NCBI GenBank assembly: GCA_905236295.1
Contig: CAJOQF010000148.1
Coordinates: forward strand, 1-14,863
Origin: an uncultured Eubacterium sp.
Lineage (GTDB): Bacteria; Bacillota; Clostridia; Lachnospirales; Lachnospiraceae
Direction of reading: 5' to 3'
DNA length: 14,863 bases
In this document: piece after piece, positions 6,487 through 14,696 of the stretch
Layout: each line of letters starts with the position of its first letter
Position numbering within the stretch: the first letter of the stretch is position 1
The notes under the pieces: generated by a model
The model's input: only the letters and a program-made list of their open reading frames with translations
Databases searched by the model: none
What the model was told of the DNA's origin: nothing
Position numbers and translations under genes: made by a program

Positions 6487-7875
6487 ATGAATTGTTACAT
6501 GTGCGGAGCCAAGCTTACGACAGATATTATATGTCCGGAGTGCGGTATTCAGGTCAAAGTATATAAGCATATAGTCTCTGTCTCAAATAAGCTGTATAAC
6601 GATGGACTTGAAAAGGCAAAAATAAGAGACTTGGACGGGGCCGCAAAGGCTCTTAATTTATCAATAAAATATAATAAAGTAAACATCGATGCCCACAATC
6701 TTTTGGGACTCGTATATTACGAGATGGGAGAAATTGTCGGCGCCCTGAGTGAATGGATAATCAGCCGAAACATTCAGCCGAAGGATAATGCCGCATCTTA
6801 CTATCTCGATAAGGTTTATGCGGACAAGAACAAATTAGACAGTATAAATAAATCCATAAGACGATACAATCAGGCAGTAGAGCATTGTCAATCCGGAGAT
6901 TACGATCTGGCCATCATTCAGTTAAAGAAGGTGGTTTCAACCAACTCCGGATTTGTTCGTGCATTTCAGCTTTTAGCTCTTCTGTATATACATGCAAAAG
7001 ATTACAAGGCAGCCAACTCTGTGCTTAAAAAAGCCATCAAGATTGATGCTTCAAACACGATCACAAGACGTTACATATCCGAAGTCAATGAGCATCTCGA
7101 GGCAAAACAGAGAGAAAAAAGAAAGGCTGATGTGATCAGCTACAAGAGCGGTAATGAAACAATTATTACTCCAAGAAATTCCTACAGGGAGTCGACACCG
7201 CTTTCAAATACGTTTAATATCATCATCGGTATTGTGATCGGTGTTATGGTGACGGGATTTTTGATCGTTCCGAGCGTCAAACAGAATGCAAAGGCAGGAG
7301 CCAATACATCCGTTATAGAAGCAAACGAGGAAGTTGCTGAGAAGGATGCGACGATCACTTCGCTTAACGCTGATATCGATGAGTTGAACGATCAGATCAA
7401 TAAGCTTGAGAATGATGTGAAGTTGTCAGATAAAACCATAGATTCATACAGCAATCTACTGGTCGCTTATCAGCATTACAATGACAAGGAACTCACTCTG
7501 GCAGGTGAAAGCCTCAGAAAAGTAAAGAAAAAGCTTCTTAACGGCAGCGCCAAGGAAATCTACGAAACGATAAATGAAGATGTATCCGTCGCTTACTACA
7601 AAGAGCTATATGAGGATGCGGTCAATGCATACAATAGATTTGATTACACTACAGCTGTGACTAATCTAAAAGAGATACTCGAATCAGACGAAGAGTATCA
7701 TGACGGTGATGCGTTGTACTACCTCGGACAATGCTATTACAAACAGGCAAAATACAAGAAGGCATATTCTACATACGAGAAAGTAGTTGAACTCTTCCCG
7801 GGCACGGTTAAGGCTAGAAATGCCCAGACCCAGATGGATGAGATAGATGCTATGGATGATATAGAAGAAGAATAA
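6487..7875 (+). CDS. Zinc-ribbon/TPR protein with one membrane span and coiled coil
   Basis: A 462-residue protein with a clear modular layout but no function I can name. A zinc-ribbon-type motif occupies the N-terminus: Cys3-x2-Cys6 and Cys16-x2-Cys19. Tetratricopeptide-like helical repeats span about 32-110 and 125-190 (e.g. GDYDLAIIQLKKVV, KDYKAANSVLKKAIKID). A basic linker follows, then a single hydrophobic membrane helix at about 243-264. After it comes a heptad-rich coiled coil (about 277-320) and a second TPR region (about 325-450, FDYTTAVTNLKEIL, AKYKKAYSTYEKVVELFPGT) resembling the YbgF/CpoB type. By the positive-inside rule the basic stretch before the span keeps the zinc ribbon and first TPRs in the cytosol and puts the coiled coil and second TPRs outside. 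The ribosome binding site lies in the end of the preceding small ORF. Probably a scaffold linking cytosolic and envelope partners. Confidence 0.85.
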   Translation: MNCYMCGAKLTTDIICPECGIQVKVYKHIVSVSNKLYNDGLEKAKIRDLDGAAKALNLSIKYNKVNIDAHNLLGLVYYEMGEIVGALSEWIISRNIQPKDNAASYYLDKVYADKNKLDSINKSIRRYNQAVEHCQSGDYDLAIIQLKKVVSTNSGFVRAFQLLALLYIHAKDYKAANSVLKKAIKIDASNTITRRYISEVNEHLEAKQREKRKADVISYKSGNETIITPRNSYRESTPLSNTFNIIIGIVIGVMVTGFLIVPSVKQNAKAGANTSVIEANEEVAEKDATITSLNADIDELNDQINKLENDVKLSDKTIDSYSNLLVAYQHYNDKELTLAGESLRKVKKKLLNGSAKEIYETINEDVSVAYYKELYEDAVNAYNRFDYTTAVTNLKEILESDEEYHDGDALYYLGQCYYKQAKYKKAYSTYEKVVELFPGTVKARNAQTQMDEIDAMDDIEEE

Positions 7876-7889
7876 GGAGGATATATATC

Positions 7890-8417
7890 ATGGCAGAAAA
7901 ACCAATCGTGACTATTGAGATGGAGGATGGAAAGGTTATAAAGGCAGAACTTTATCCTGAGGTCGCTCCAAACACGGTAAATAATTTTATTTCACTTATC
8001 AACTCAAATTATTATGACGGGCTCATATTCCACCGCGTGATAAACGGATTTATGATCCAGGGTGGATGTCCTGACGGAACAGGAATGGGCGGCCCGGGCT
8101 ACACCATCAAGGGCGAGTTCTCAATGAATGGCTTTAAGAATGAATTGAAACATACAGCTGGTGTGCTCTCTATGGCAAGGGCAATGCATCCGGACTCAGC
8201 AGGTTCACAGTTTTTCATTATGCACAAGGATGCTCCCCACCTCGATGACCAGTATGCCTCATTCGGTAAGGTTATAGAGGGAATGGATGTTGTTAACGAG
8301 ATCGCAGAGTGCGATACGGATTTCTCTGACAAACCAAGAAAACCACAGGTTATGAAGTCTGTAACAGTAGATACATTCGGAGTAGATTATCCAGAACCGG
8401 AGAAATTTGATGAATAA
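7890..8417 (+). CDS. ppiB: Cyclophilin-type peptidyl-prolyl cis-trans isomerase
   Basis: Catalyses cis-trans isomerisation of proline peptide bonds; no signal peptide, so cytosolic, like PpiB. At 175 residues it is a single cyclophilin domain with a short acidic tail. Active-site residues are visible: FHRVINGFMIQGG at 47-59 (Arg49, Phe54, Gln57) and SAGSQFFI at 103-110. The position of the Trp that binds cyclosporin in human CypA is His117 here, a common change in bacterial enzymes. AAGGAGG overlaps the end of the TPR gene, 14 bases away, and the 3' end overlaps the acetyltransferase by eight bases, so the three genes form one transcript. The symbol is by family resemblance only. Confidence 0.93.
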   Translation: MAEKPIVTIEMEDGKVIKAELYPEVAPNTVNNFISLINSNYYDGLIFHRVINGFMIQGGCPDGTGMGGPGYTIKGEFSMNGFKNELKHTAGVLSMARAMHPDSAGSQFFIMHKDAPHLDDQYASFGKVIEGMDVVNEIAECDTDFSDKPRKPQVMKSVTVDTFGVDYPEPEKFDE

Positions 8418-8928
8418 TATTGTTTGCGAAACAAAAAGATGTATCATAAGAGAGCTTTCCATGGATGACATGGAGGCTCTTTTTAAGCTCTATTCATATC
8501 CGGGGATGACCGATCACATGGAGGGACTTCTTCCGTGGGATGAGGAGTGTGAATATCAACAGGCTTACATAAAATATATGTATGGTTTCTACGGATACGG
8601 TTTATGGCTTTGCTTCGACAGGGTGAGCAATGAACTCATAGCAAGAGCCGGACTCGAAAACCGTATCTTAGATGACGGAACAAATGATATCGAGCTTGGA
8701 TATGCGGTTGGTACTCCCTTTTGGAATCAGGGGTATGCAACTGAAATCTGTAAAGCCATATTGGATGTTTCGCCCGATTATATATATGATGAGCCTATAT
8801 ATGCATTTATAAAGCCGGCAAATGAAGCATCCATAGGTTTCATTACCAATAAACTTTCCTTTAAATATGACTGCGATATTGTGGTTGAGAAACAGAAATA
8901 TAAGCGCTTTAAATATGAAAAAAAATAA
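8410..8928 (+). CDS. GNAT family N-acetyltransferase (RimJ/RimL-like)
   Basis: A 172-residue acetyl-CoA-dependent acetyltransferase of the GNAT fold; the substrate cannot be told from sequence. The N-terminus has the usual ETKRCIIRELSMDD opening strand and helix. ELIARAGLENR (75-85) forms the central strand. The acetyl-CoA-binding region is IELGYAVGTPFWNQGYATE (94-112), with a QGYA version of the QxxGxG/A loop, followed by the IKPANEASIGFITN helix (135-148), typical of RimJ/RimL and protein or antibiotic acetyltransferases. The ATG at 8410 is chosen over the TTG one codon earlier because GGAG at 8399-8402 is spaced correctly from it. It overlaps the cyclophilin gene by eight bases, implying translational coupling. 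The CIRCE hairpin lies 12 bases downstream. Confidence 0.88.
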   Translation: MNNIVCETKRCIIRELSMDDMEALFKLYSYPGMTDHMEGLLPWDEECEYQQAYIKYMYGFYGYGLWLCFDRVSNELIARAGLENRILDDGTNDIELGYAVGTPFWNQGYATEICKAILDVSPDYIYDEPIYAFIKPANEASIGFITNKLSFKYDCDIVVEKQKYKRFKYEKK

Positions 8929-8940
8929 TTTCTAGTTTTG

Positions 8941-8967
8941 TTAGCACTCTCACTTGACGAGTGCTAA
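8941..8967. promoter_or_regulatory. CIRCE operator (HrcA binding site)
   Basis: A perfect inverted repeat TTAGCACTC-N9-GAGTGCTAA, identical to the consensus CIRCE element, bound by the heat-shock repressor HrcA. It lies 82 bases before the clpB ATG and its nine-base centre supplies most of the -35 box. It is followed directly by TTTTTGTG, so in RNA read from upstream it would also look like an intrinsic terminator. hrcA itself is not in this window. Confidence 0.97.
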
Positions 8968-8982
8968 TTTTTGTGATATTTT
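8954..8982 (+). promoter_or_regulatory. Predicted promoter of clpB, overlapped by CIRCE
   Basis: TTGACG at 8954-8959 lies in the CIRCE spacer and right arm; a 17-base spacer leads to TATTTT at 8977-8982. Repressor bound at CIRCE would directly block the -35. The -10 is imperfect. The leader would be about 60 bases, ending in GGGAGG before the ATG. Confidence 0.6.
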
Positions 8983-9048
8983 TAGTCATAGAGAAATATG
9001 ATATGAAAGATTTAAGGGATTAAATCGGTTTTGAAGGGAGGTTTGGTT

Positions 9049-11631
9049 ATGAATATTCAAAAATTTACTCAAAAGTCAATTGAAGCTATCAATGATTGCG
9101 AGAAGCTTGCTTACGATTATGGCAATCAGGAGATTGAGCAGGAACATTTGATGGTCGCTCTGCTTGAACAGGAAGAAGGTCTGATTCCAAAGCTTATAGA
9201 AAAGATGGATATAAACCTGGAACATTTTACTGATAATGCAAGATCCAAGCTTGCTGCCAGAGTCAAGGTGTCCGGCGGACAGGTTTATATGGGACAAAAT
9301 TTAAATAAGGTTCTTATATCCGCAGAGGATGAGGCAAAAAAGATGGGAGATGCCTATGTATCTGTAGAGCATATCTTCCTGACGCTTATCAAATATCCAA
9401 ACTCTGCTATCAAAGCACTGTTTAAGGAATATGGTATAAAGAGGGAGAGATTCCTCGAGGCTCTTGCTTCTGTAAGAGGCAACAAAAAGGTGACAACCGA
9501 CAATCCGGAGAGCACCTATGATGCGCTTGAAAAATTCGGATACAACATGGTGGAAAGAGCCAGAGATCAAAAGCTCGATCCGGTTATAGGAAGAGATTCC
9601 GAGATCAGAAATGTGATCAGGATCCTTAGCAGAAAGACCAAAAACAATCCGGTTCTTATCGGCGAACCGGGAGTCGGCAAGACTGCTGTAGTTGAGGGAT
9701 TGGCTCAGAGGATTGCATCCGGTGATGTGCCGGAAGATTTAAAGAACAAGAGTCTGTTTGCGCTTGATATGGGCGCAATGCTTGCCGGAGCAAAATACAG
9801 AGGCGAGTTCGAGGAAAGACTTAAAGGCGTATTGGATGAAGTAAGAGAATCCGAAGGGGAGATAATCTTATTTATAGATGAGCTTCATACAATTGTCGGA
9901 GCCGGTAAGACAGAGGGCTCTATGGATGCCGGCAATATGTTAAAACCGATGCTTGCCCGAGGTGAACTTCACTGTATCGGAGCTACTACATTGGATGAAT
10001 ACAGAGAATATGTTGAAAAGGATGCGGCTCTTGAGCGTCGTTTCCAGCCTGTACATGTCGATGAACCGACAGTTGAAGACACCATCTCCATCCTTCGAGG
10101 ACTTAAAGAAAGATATGAAGTATTCCACGGAGTAAGGATTACTGACAGCGCCCTGGTTTCGGCAGCTACATTGTCCAACAGATATATTTCGGACAGATTC
10201 CTTCCGGACAAGGCGATCGACCTGGTCGATGAAGCATGTGCTCTTATCAAGACGGAGCTTAACTCAATGCCTACTGAGCTTGATGAGATGAACAGACATC
10301 TTATGCAGATGCAGATTGAGGAAGCTGCTTTAAAAAAGGAAGATGACAGATTAAGTTTGGAGCGCCTTGAGACTCTGCAAAAGGAGATAGCAAAGCTTCA
10401 GGAGGAATTTTCATTAAAGAAGGCGGAATGGGATTCCGAAAAGAGTGAGGTCGAAAAGGTAAGGGCAATAAGGGAACAGTTGGAGGATGTCAAGAACCGT
10501 ATTACCGCAGCTCAACAAAATTACAATTTAGAGGAGGCTGCAAAGCTTCAATACGGTGAATTGCCAAAGCTTCAAAAAGAATTGGAAGAAGCCGAAGAAA
10601 AATCAAAATCCAAGGATGATTCTCTGGTTCATGAGAATGTTTCCGAGGAGGAGATCGCAAAGATCATTTCGAGATGGACAGGCATTCCGGTCGCAAAGTT
10701 AAACGAGTCAGAGAGGAATAAAGCTCTTCATCTGGACGATGAACTTCACAAGAGAGTAATCGGACAGGATGATGCGGTCACGCTTGTATCGGAGGCTATC
10801 ATCAGATCCAAGGCAGGTATAAAAGATCCATCCAAACCTATAGGTTCATTCCTGTTTTTGGGACCTACGGGTGTCGGCAAGACGGAGCTTGCCAAAGCTC
10901 TTGCTCACAGTCTGTTTGACGATGAAAACAATATGGTCAGACTTGATATGAGTGAGTATATGGAAAAGTATTCCGTATCACGACTTATCGGAGCGCCTCC
11001 GGGATATGTTGGATATGACGAGGGTGGCCAGCTTACAGAGGCTGTCAGAAGAAAACCGTATTCAGTAGTCCTTTTTGATGAGGTGGAAAAAGCTCATCCT
11101 GATGTGTTTAATGTACTGCTGCAGATCCTCGACGATGGTCGTATAACGGACTCTCAGGGACGCACAGTAGATTTTAAGAATACGATCATTATTATGACAT
11201 CAAATCTGGGATCGGCATCATTGCTTGATGGTATTACTTCCGATGGTGAGATTTCAGAGGAAGCCAGGGATTCTGTTATGGAACAGCTTAGAATGAGCTT
11301 CAGACCGGAGTTCCTTAACAGACTTGACGAGATAATAATGTTTAAGCCGCTTACAAAGAATGATATTTCAGGGATCATGGATCTGCTGGTCGCTGATCTT
11401 AACAGAAGATTAGCTGACAGAGAGGTAAGCATAGAACTTACCCCAGCTGCGTCCGATTATATAGCCTATAAAGCCTATGATCCGATGTACGGAGCAAGAC
11501 CGTTAAAGAGATATCTGCAAAAGACCGTAGAGACTTTATCCGCTAAGCTTATGCTATCCGGTGAGGTTGAAGCAGAGGACGTTATCCTTATCGATCTCGA
11601 TGGTGATAAGCTTGAAGCGAAGAGAAAATGA
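9049..11631 (+). CDS. clpB: ATP-dependent protein disaggregase ClpB
   Basis: A Hsp100 hexameric AAA+ unfoldase that pulls proteins out of aggregates together with DnaK in the cytosol. The 860-residue product has all ClpB parts in order. The double Clp N-domain covers about 1-140. The first AAA module has Walker A GEPGVGKT at 205-212 and Walker B IILFIDE at 272-278. A long coiled-coil middle domain covers about 400-530, rich in Glu/Lys/Leu heptads. The second AAA module has GPTGVGKT at 605-612 and VVLFDE at 673-678, then the LNRLDE sensor region and C-terminal domain. The long middle domain and lack of a UVR motif separate it from ClpC. The ATG at 9049 is chosen because GGGAGG sits eight bases upstream; an in-frame TTG at 9031 would place that ribosome binding site inside the gene. 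It is controlled by CIRCE/HrcA and ends in a strong terminator. Confidence 0.97.
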   Translation: MNIQKFTQKSIEAINDCEKLAYDYGNQEIEQEHLMVALLEQEEGLIPKLIEKMDINLEHFTDNARSKLAARVKVSGGQVYMGQNLNKVLISAEDEAKKMGDAYVSVEHIFLTLIKYPNSAIKALFKEYGIKRERFLEALASVRGNKKVTTDNPESTYDALEKFGYNMVERARDQKLDPVIGRDSEIRNVIRILSRKTKNNPVLIGEPGVGKTAVVEGLAQRIASGDVPEDLKNKSLFALDMGAMLAGAKYRGEFEERLKGVLDEVRESEGEIILFIDELHTIVGAGKTEGSMDAGNMLKPMLARGELHCIGATTLDEYREYVEKDAALERRFQPVHVDEPTVEDTISILRGLKERYEVFHGVRITDSALVSAATLSNRYISDRFLPDKAIDLVDEACALIKTELNSMPTELDEMNRHLMQMQIEEAALKKEDDRLSLERLETLQKEIAKLQEEFSLKKAEWDSEKSEVEKVRAIREQLEDVKNRITAAQQNYNLEEAAKLQYGELPKLQKELEEAEEKSKSKDDSLVHENVSEEEIAKIISRWTGIPVAKLNESERNKALHLDDELHKRVIGQDDAVTLVSEAIIRSKAGIKDPSKPIGSFLFLGPTGVGKTELAKALAHSLFDDENNMVRLDMSEYMEKYSVSRLIGAPPGYVGYDEGGQLTEAVRRKPYSVVLFDEVEKAHPDVFNVLLQILDDGRITDSQGRTVDFKNTIIIMTSNLGSASLLDGITSDGEISEEARDSVMEQLRMSFRPEFLNRLDEIIMFKPLTKNDISGIMDLLVADLNRRLADREVSIELTPAASDYIAYKAYDPMYGARPLKRYLQKTVETLSAKLMLSGEVEAEDVILIDLDGDKLEAKRK

Positions 11632-11645
11632 TTCATTTCGTACTA

Positions 11646-11677
11646 AAAAAAGAGGGTGGATATCCACCTTCTTTTTT
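11646..11677 (+). terminator. Strong intrinsic terminator of clpB
   Basis: The perfect palindrome GGTGGATATCCACC at 11655-11668 is extended by A/G-rich and T/C-rich flanks to about 15 base pairs and ends in a run of six T. The A run on the other side makes it bidirectional in form. It lies 15 bases after the clpB stop and only 15 bases before the next gene's start codon. Confidence 0.9.
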
Positions 11678-11701
11678 GTTATCATTAAACTTATGATAAC
11701 A
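11677..11701. repeat. 9-bp inverted repeat enclosing the VWA gene start codon
   Basis: TGTTATCAT at 11677-11685 and ATGATAACA at 11693-11701 are perfect inverted copies around a seven-base loop. The right arm begins with the ATG of the VWA gene. It could be a protein-binding operator or an RNA hairpin that hides the start codon. The first base is the last T of the clpB terminator's U tract. The A/T richness makes a chance occurrence possible, though nine perfect pairs are notable. Confidence 0.45.
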
Positions 11702-13099
11702 GAAGATAACAAAGCCAGCCTGGTTGCTACGGATATAATAAAATATGCCAGAGAACAGGTTATGATACACCTGCGTTTCCTTGACAGAGCACTGTATAAA
11801 ATGCCTGTTTTTAAGGACGATAAGACTATACTTCTGGCAACCGACGGTAAGAAAATATTCTACAACACAAAGGACGTAATATACAACTTTAAGAGAGAGC
11901 AGGCATTTATAACAAGAACCTATCTTCATATGGTTCTTCACTGTGTTTTCGCGCATCCATGGAAATACGAAGATATGGATATGGCTGTATGGGACATAGC
12001 CTGCGATCTGGCGGTGGAGAGTTCGATTCTCGGGCTTGAGATACCTTCTTTGAAACTTATAAGCGATGAGAGATTACGGATCAGGTTAAATGCACTAAAG
12101 TCACATGTCTCGGTATTTACTGCTGAAAATATATATCGCTTTTTTCTTGATAATCCGGAAGAGATCAAGTTCTGGAAGTCAAATCCGATATTGTTTTTGC
12201 GCGATTCACATGATCTGTGGATTACTGCGGTCGAAAATACAAAGGATGATAACAGTCAAAAGAATTATAATCCGAATACTCAGACAGCAACCATCGGATG
12301 TCACGAGGCAGACGGTGGGAGTGACGGAGAACAGGTTGAGGATCTTGATGAGGTCCTGCTTGGAAGGGGCGAGAGTGACTGGGATGACATAGGGCAGCGA
12401 GCTCTTACAGATATCGATACATTTTCAAACGGAAAAGGATACGGAGCCGGCGACCTTGCGATCAATATAAAAAATGTTCTCCGAAAAAAACAGGATCTCG
12501 GTTCATTTCTCAAGAAGTTTGCCGTGATGGGCGAGGAGATGCGAATAAATCCGGATGAATTTGACTATATTTACTATACTTACGGTCTGAATATCTACAA
12601 GGATATGCCACTTATTGAGCCGCTTGAGTACAGGGAGAACAAACGCATTCGCGAATTTGTCATAGCCATAGATACCTCCGGTTCTTGTCAGGGTGAGATG
12701 GTACACAGATTCTTAAGGAAGGCCTATTCCGTACTTAAAAACGAGGGAAGTTATTTCGAACAGTTCAATATTCATATAATTCAATGCGATTGCAAAATCC
12801 AGGACGACACAAAGATAACATCCGATGAAGAATTCGAGAGCTATATGGATGACGTCACCCTCAAAGGTTTTGGCGGAACTGATTTCAGACCGGTGTTTGA
12901 GCATGTCGATATGCTTATCAGGACACATGAGTTCTACAATCTTAAAGGTTTGATATATTTTACTGACGGAGAGGGAACTTTCCCGGAGACAATGCCCGAT
13001 TACAGATGCGCATTTGTATTTGTTGAGGAGGGCTTCAGGGTTCCCGAGGTTCCGGTGTGGGCGATAAGACTTGTGCTGCACGAAGATGAGGTGGCATAG
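11693..13099 (+). CDS. VWA domain protein with degenerate metallopeptidase-like domain
   Basis: A 468-residue protein resembling the DUF2201 group (putative metallopeptidase domain plus VWA-like domain). In the N-terminal part (about 15-115) the expected zinc motif HExxH reads HMVLH at 79-83, followed by His88: both histidines are kept but the catalytic Glu is Met, so peptidase activity is unlikely. The following DIACDLAVE (101-109) is also typical of this domain. Residues 115-300 are helical with an acidic, Gly-rich linker (about 200-235). The VWA domain (about 320-465) has a complete MIDAS: DTSGS at 327-331, GGTD at 394-397 and TDGEG at 424-428. No signal peptide. The ATG at 11693 is inferred because the reading frame upstream runs into the clpB terminator; there is no ribosome binding site, and an inverted repeat covers it. 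It precedes a MoxR ATPase by 60 bases; such pairs act as ATPase plus target-presenting partner. Confidence 0.8.
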   Translation: MITEDNKASLVATDIIKYAREQVMIHLRFLDRALYKMPVFKDDKTILLATDGKKIFYNTKDVIYNFKREQAFITRTYLHMVLHCVFAHPWKYEDMDMAVWDIACDLAVESSILGLEIPSLKLISDERLRIRLNALKSHVSVFTAENIYRFFLDNPEEIKFWKSNPILFLRDSHDLWITAVENTKDDNSQKNYNPNTQTATIGCHEADGGSDGEQVEDLDEVLLGRGESDWDDIGQRALTDIDTFSNGKGYGAGDLAINIKNVLRKKQDLGSFLKKFAVMGEEMRINPDEFDYIYYTYGLNIYKDMPLIEPLEYRENKRIREFVIAIDTSGSCQGEMVHRFLRKAYSVLKNEGSYFEQFNIHIIQCDCKIQDDTKITSDEEFESYMDDVTLKGFGGTDFRPVFEHVDMLIRTHEFYNLKGLIYFTDGEGTFPETMPDYRCAFVFVEEGFRVPEVPVWAIRLVLHEDEVA

Positions 13100-13159
13100 A
13101 AGTCACGTTCCGACAAGTATATACACATATAAGTGATTGACTTAGAAAGTAGGTATAAG

Positions 13160-14695
13160 ATGAACATTAACGAAGCAAAAGATCAGATAAAAAAAGCTGT
13201 AAGCATATATTTAAAAAAAGATGAATACGGAATATACCGCATTCCGCAGGAACGTCAGCGCCCTGTATTTCTTCTTGGAGCTCCCGGCATCGGTAAAACC
13301 GCGATTATTGAACAGATTGCAAAAGAGCTTGATATAGCGCTTGTGTCTTATTCAATGACCCATCATACCAGACAGAGTGCTTTGGGACTCCCTATCATTA
13401 AACATAAGAAATACGGCGATGTTGAATTTGATGTCTCGGAATATACCATGAGTGAGATAATAGCCAGTATATATGAGACTATGGAAAAGACAAAGAAGAC
13501 AGAGGGAATCCTGTTTTTGGATGAGATAAACTGTGTTTCGGAGACGCTTGCCCCGTCCATGTTGCTGTTCTTGCAGTACAAGATGTTTGGAAAACACAAG
13601 GTTCCGGAGGGATGGATAGTAGTTACCGCCGGAAATCCTCCTCAGTTTAACCGTTCTGTGCGGGAATTTGATATCGTTACAATGGACAGACTCAAGGTAC
13701 TGGAGGTTGATGCGGATTACGAGACATGGAGAGCATATGCCGTAAACAACAGTTTCCACACAGCGGTAATCACTTATCTGGATATAAAGACCAAGGATTT
13801 CTATTCAATAGAAAACACTGTGGACGGGAAATCTTATGTTACCGCAAGAGGATGGGAGAATTTATCCGAAACTCTTTTCCTATATGAGGAGATGTTATAT
13901 AAGGTGGATGAAACGCTTGTAGCCCAATATCTCAGAAACCAGAGGATTGCCAGAGATTTTTCAGCTTATTACGATCTGTTTATCAAGTATAAACAGGATT
14001 ACAAGGTCAGCGCAATCCTTACCGGAAAACCGGAGAGAGAGATCATAAAGATGGCAAAAGAAGCAGGATTTGACGAGAGACTTTCTCTCATGGGACTTCT
14101 TCTTGAGGCAATTCAGAACAATATTCATGAATGCGTTGCAAAAGAGGATGAGTTAAAGCTGCTTCATAAACATTTAAAGCATGTCAAGGAACTCTTTAGT
14201 GGAAGTCTGTCAATGGAAAACTGTGTCGAACTTCTTGAGCATGAGGCTATGTTGCTTACAAATGAGATGAATGAAAAAGACATCGCAAATTCTCTTTCAA
14301 CTGCTGATGAGCATTCATACATTGCAGTGATAAGAAGTATCAGGGACTTCGCCAACAGAATAAAATTGCAGCGTGTAGTCGATTCAAATGCCGCTTTTGA
14401 TCTTATCAAGAGTATATTTGATGCTGATGTTGCAAAGATGCGTGAAAACAACAGACAGACATCCTTAAAGCTTTCGAATCTCTTTGACTTTGTTGAAAAT
14501 GTCTTTAAAGAGGAGAGCGAGATGCTTATTCTGGTTACGGATCTTACAATTAATAAAGATACGGCACGTTTTATAAGTGCAAACGGATGTGACAAATACT
14601 TTAAGTACAATAAAAAATTTCAGCTCTATGAGAGAGGCAATAAGATATTGGAAGACATAAAGAATCTCGAGGCTGATGAATTGACATTTAACTGA
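13160..14695 (+). CDS. MoxR-like AAA+ ATPase
   Basis: A 511-residue ATPase of the MoxR/dynein-related AAA group, cytosolic, predicted to remodel a protein target with the neighbouring VWA protein. Walker A GAPGIGKT is at 40-47 and Walker B ILFLDE at 117-122. Sensor 1 Asn159 lies in TAGNPPQ, and a candidate arginine finger, Arg177, in MDRLK. The NPPQFNRSVREFD stretch is the usual MoxR segment between sensor 1 and the finger. About 300 residues after the ATPase core (200-511) are mostly helical, rich in Lys/Glu/Leu, and match nothing I recognise; they are longer than in a minimal MoxR (around 320-350 residues in all). The start ATG at 13160 follows AAAGTAGG; a GTG at 13133 lies in frame but has no ribosome binding site. 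The stop is one base before the next ATG, which implies translational coupling. Confidence 0.85.
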   Translation: MNINEAKDQIKKAVSIYLKKDEYGIYRIPQERQRPVFLLGAPGIGKTAIIEQIAKELDIALVSYSMTHHTRQSALGLPIIKHKKYGDVEFDVSEYTMSEIIASIYETMEKTKKTEGILFLDEINCVSETLAPSMLLFLQYKMFGKHKVPEGWIVVTAGNPPQFNRSVREFDIVTMDRLKVLEVDADYETWRAYAVNNSFHTAVITYLDIKTKDFYSIENTVDGKSYVTARGWENLSETLFLYEEMLYKVDETLVAQYLRNQRIARDFSAYYDLFIKYKQDYKVSAILTGKPEREIIKMAKEAGFDERLSLMGLLLEAIQNNIHECVAKEDELKLLHKHLKHVKELFSGSLSMENCVELLEHEAMLLTNEMNEKDIANSLSTADEHSYIAVIRSIRDFANRIKLQRVVDSNAAFDLIKSIFDADVAKMRENNRQTSLKLSNLFDFVENVFKEESEMLILVTDLTINKDTARFISANGCDKYFKYNKKFQLYERGNKILEDIKNLEADELTFN

Positions 14696-14696
14696 T

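Noticed and set aside
9031..9048. TTG start for clpB six codons upstream
   Set aside because: The GGGAGG ribosome binding site would lie inside the gene; the ATG at 9049 is correctly spaced and gives the normal ClpB N-terminus.
11561..11692. Upstream extension of the VWA gene overlapping clpB
   Set aside because: The extra 44 codons run through the clpB 3' end and its terminator and give a sequence unlike the family; the ATG at 11693 matches the start of the conserved helix.
13108..13133. Separate promoter for the MoxR gene (TATAAG)
   Set aside because: The only -35-like hexamer is 14 bases away and matches 3 of 6; co-transcription with the VWA gene is simpler.
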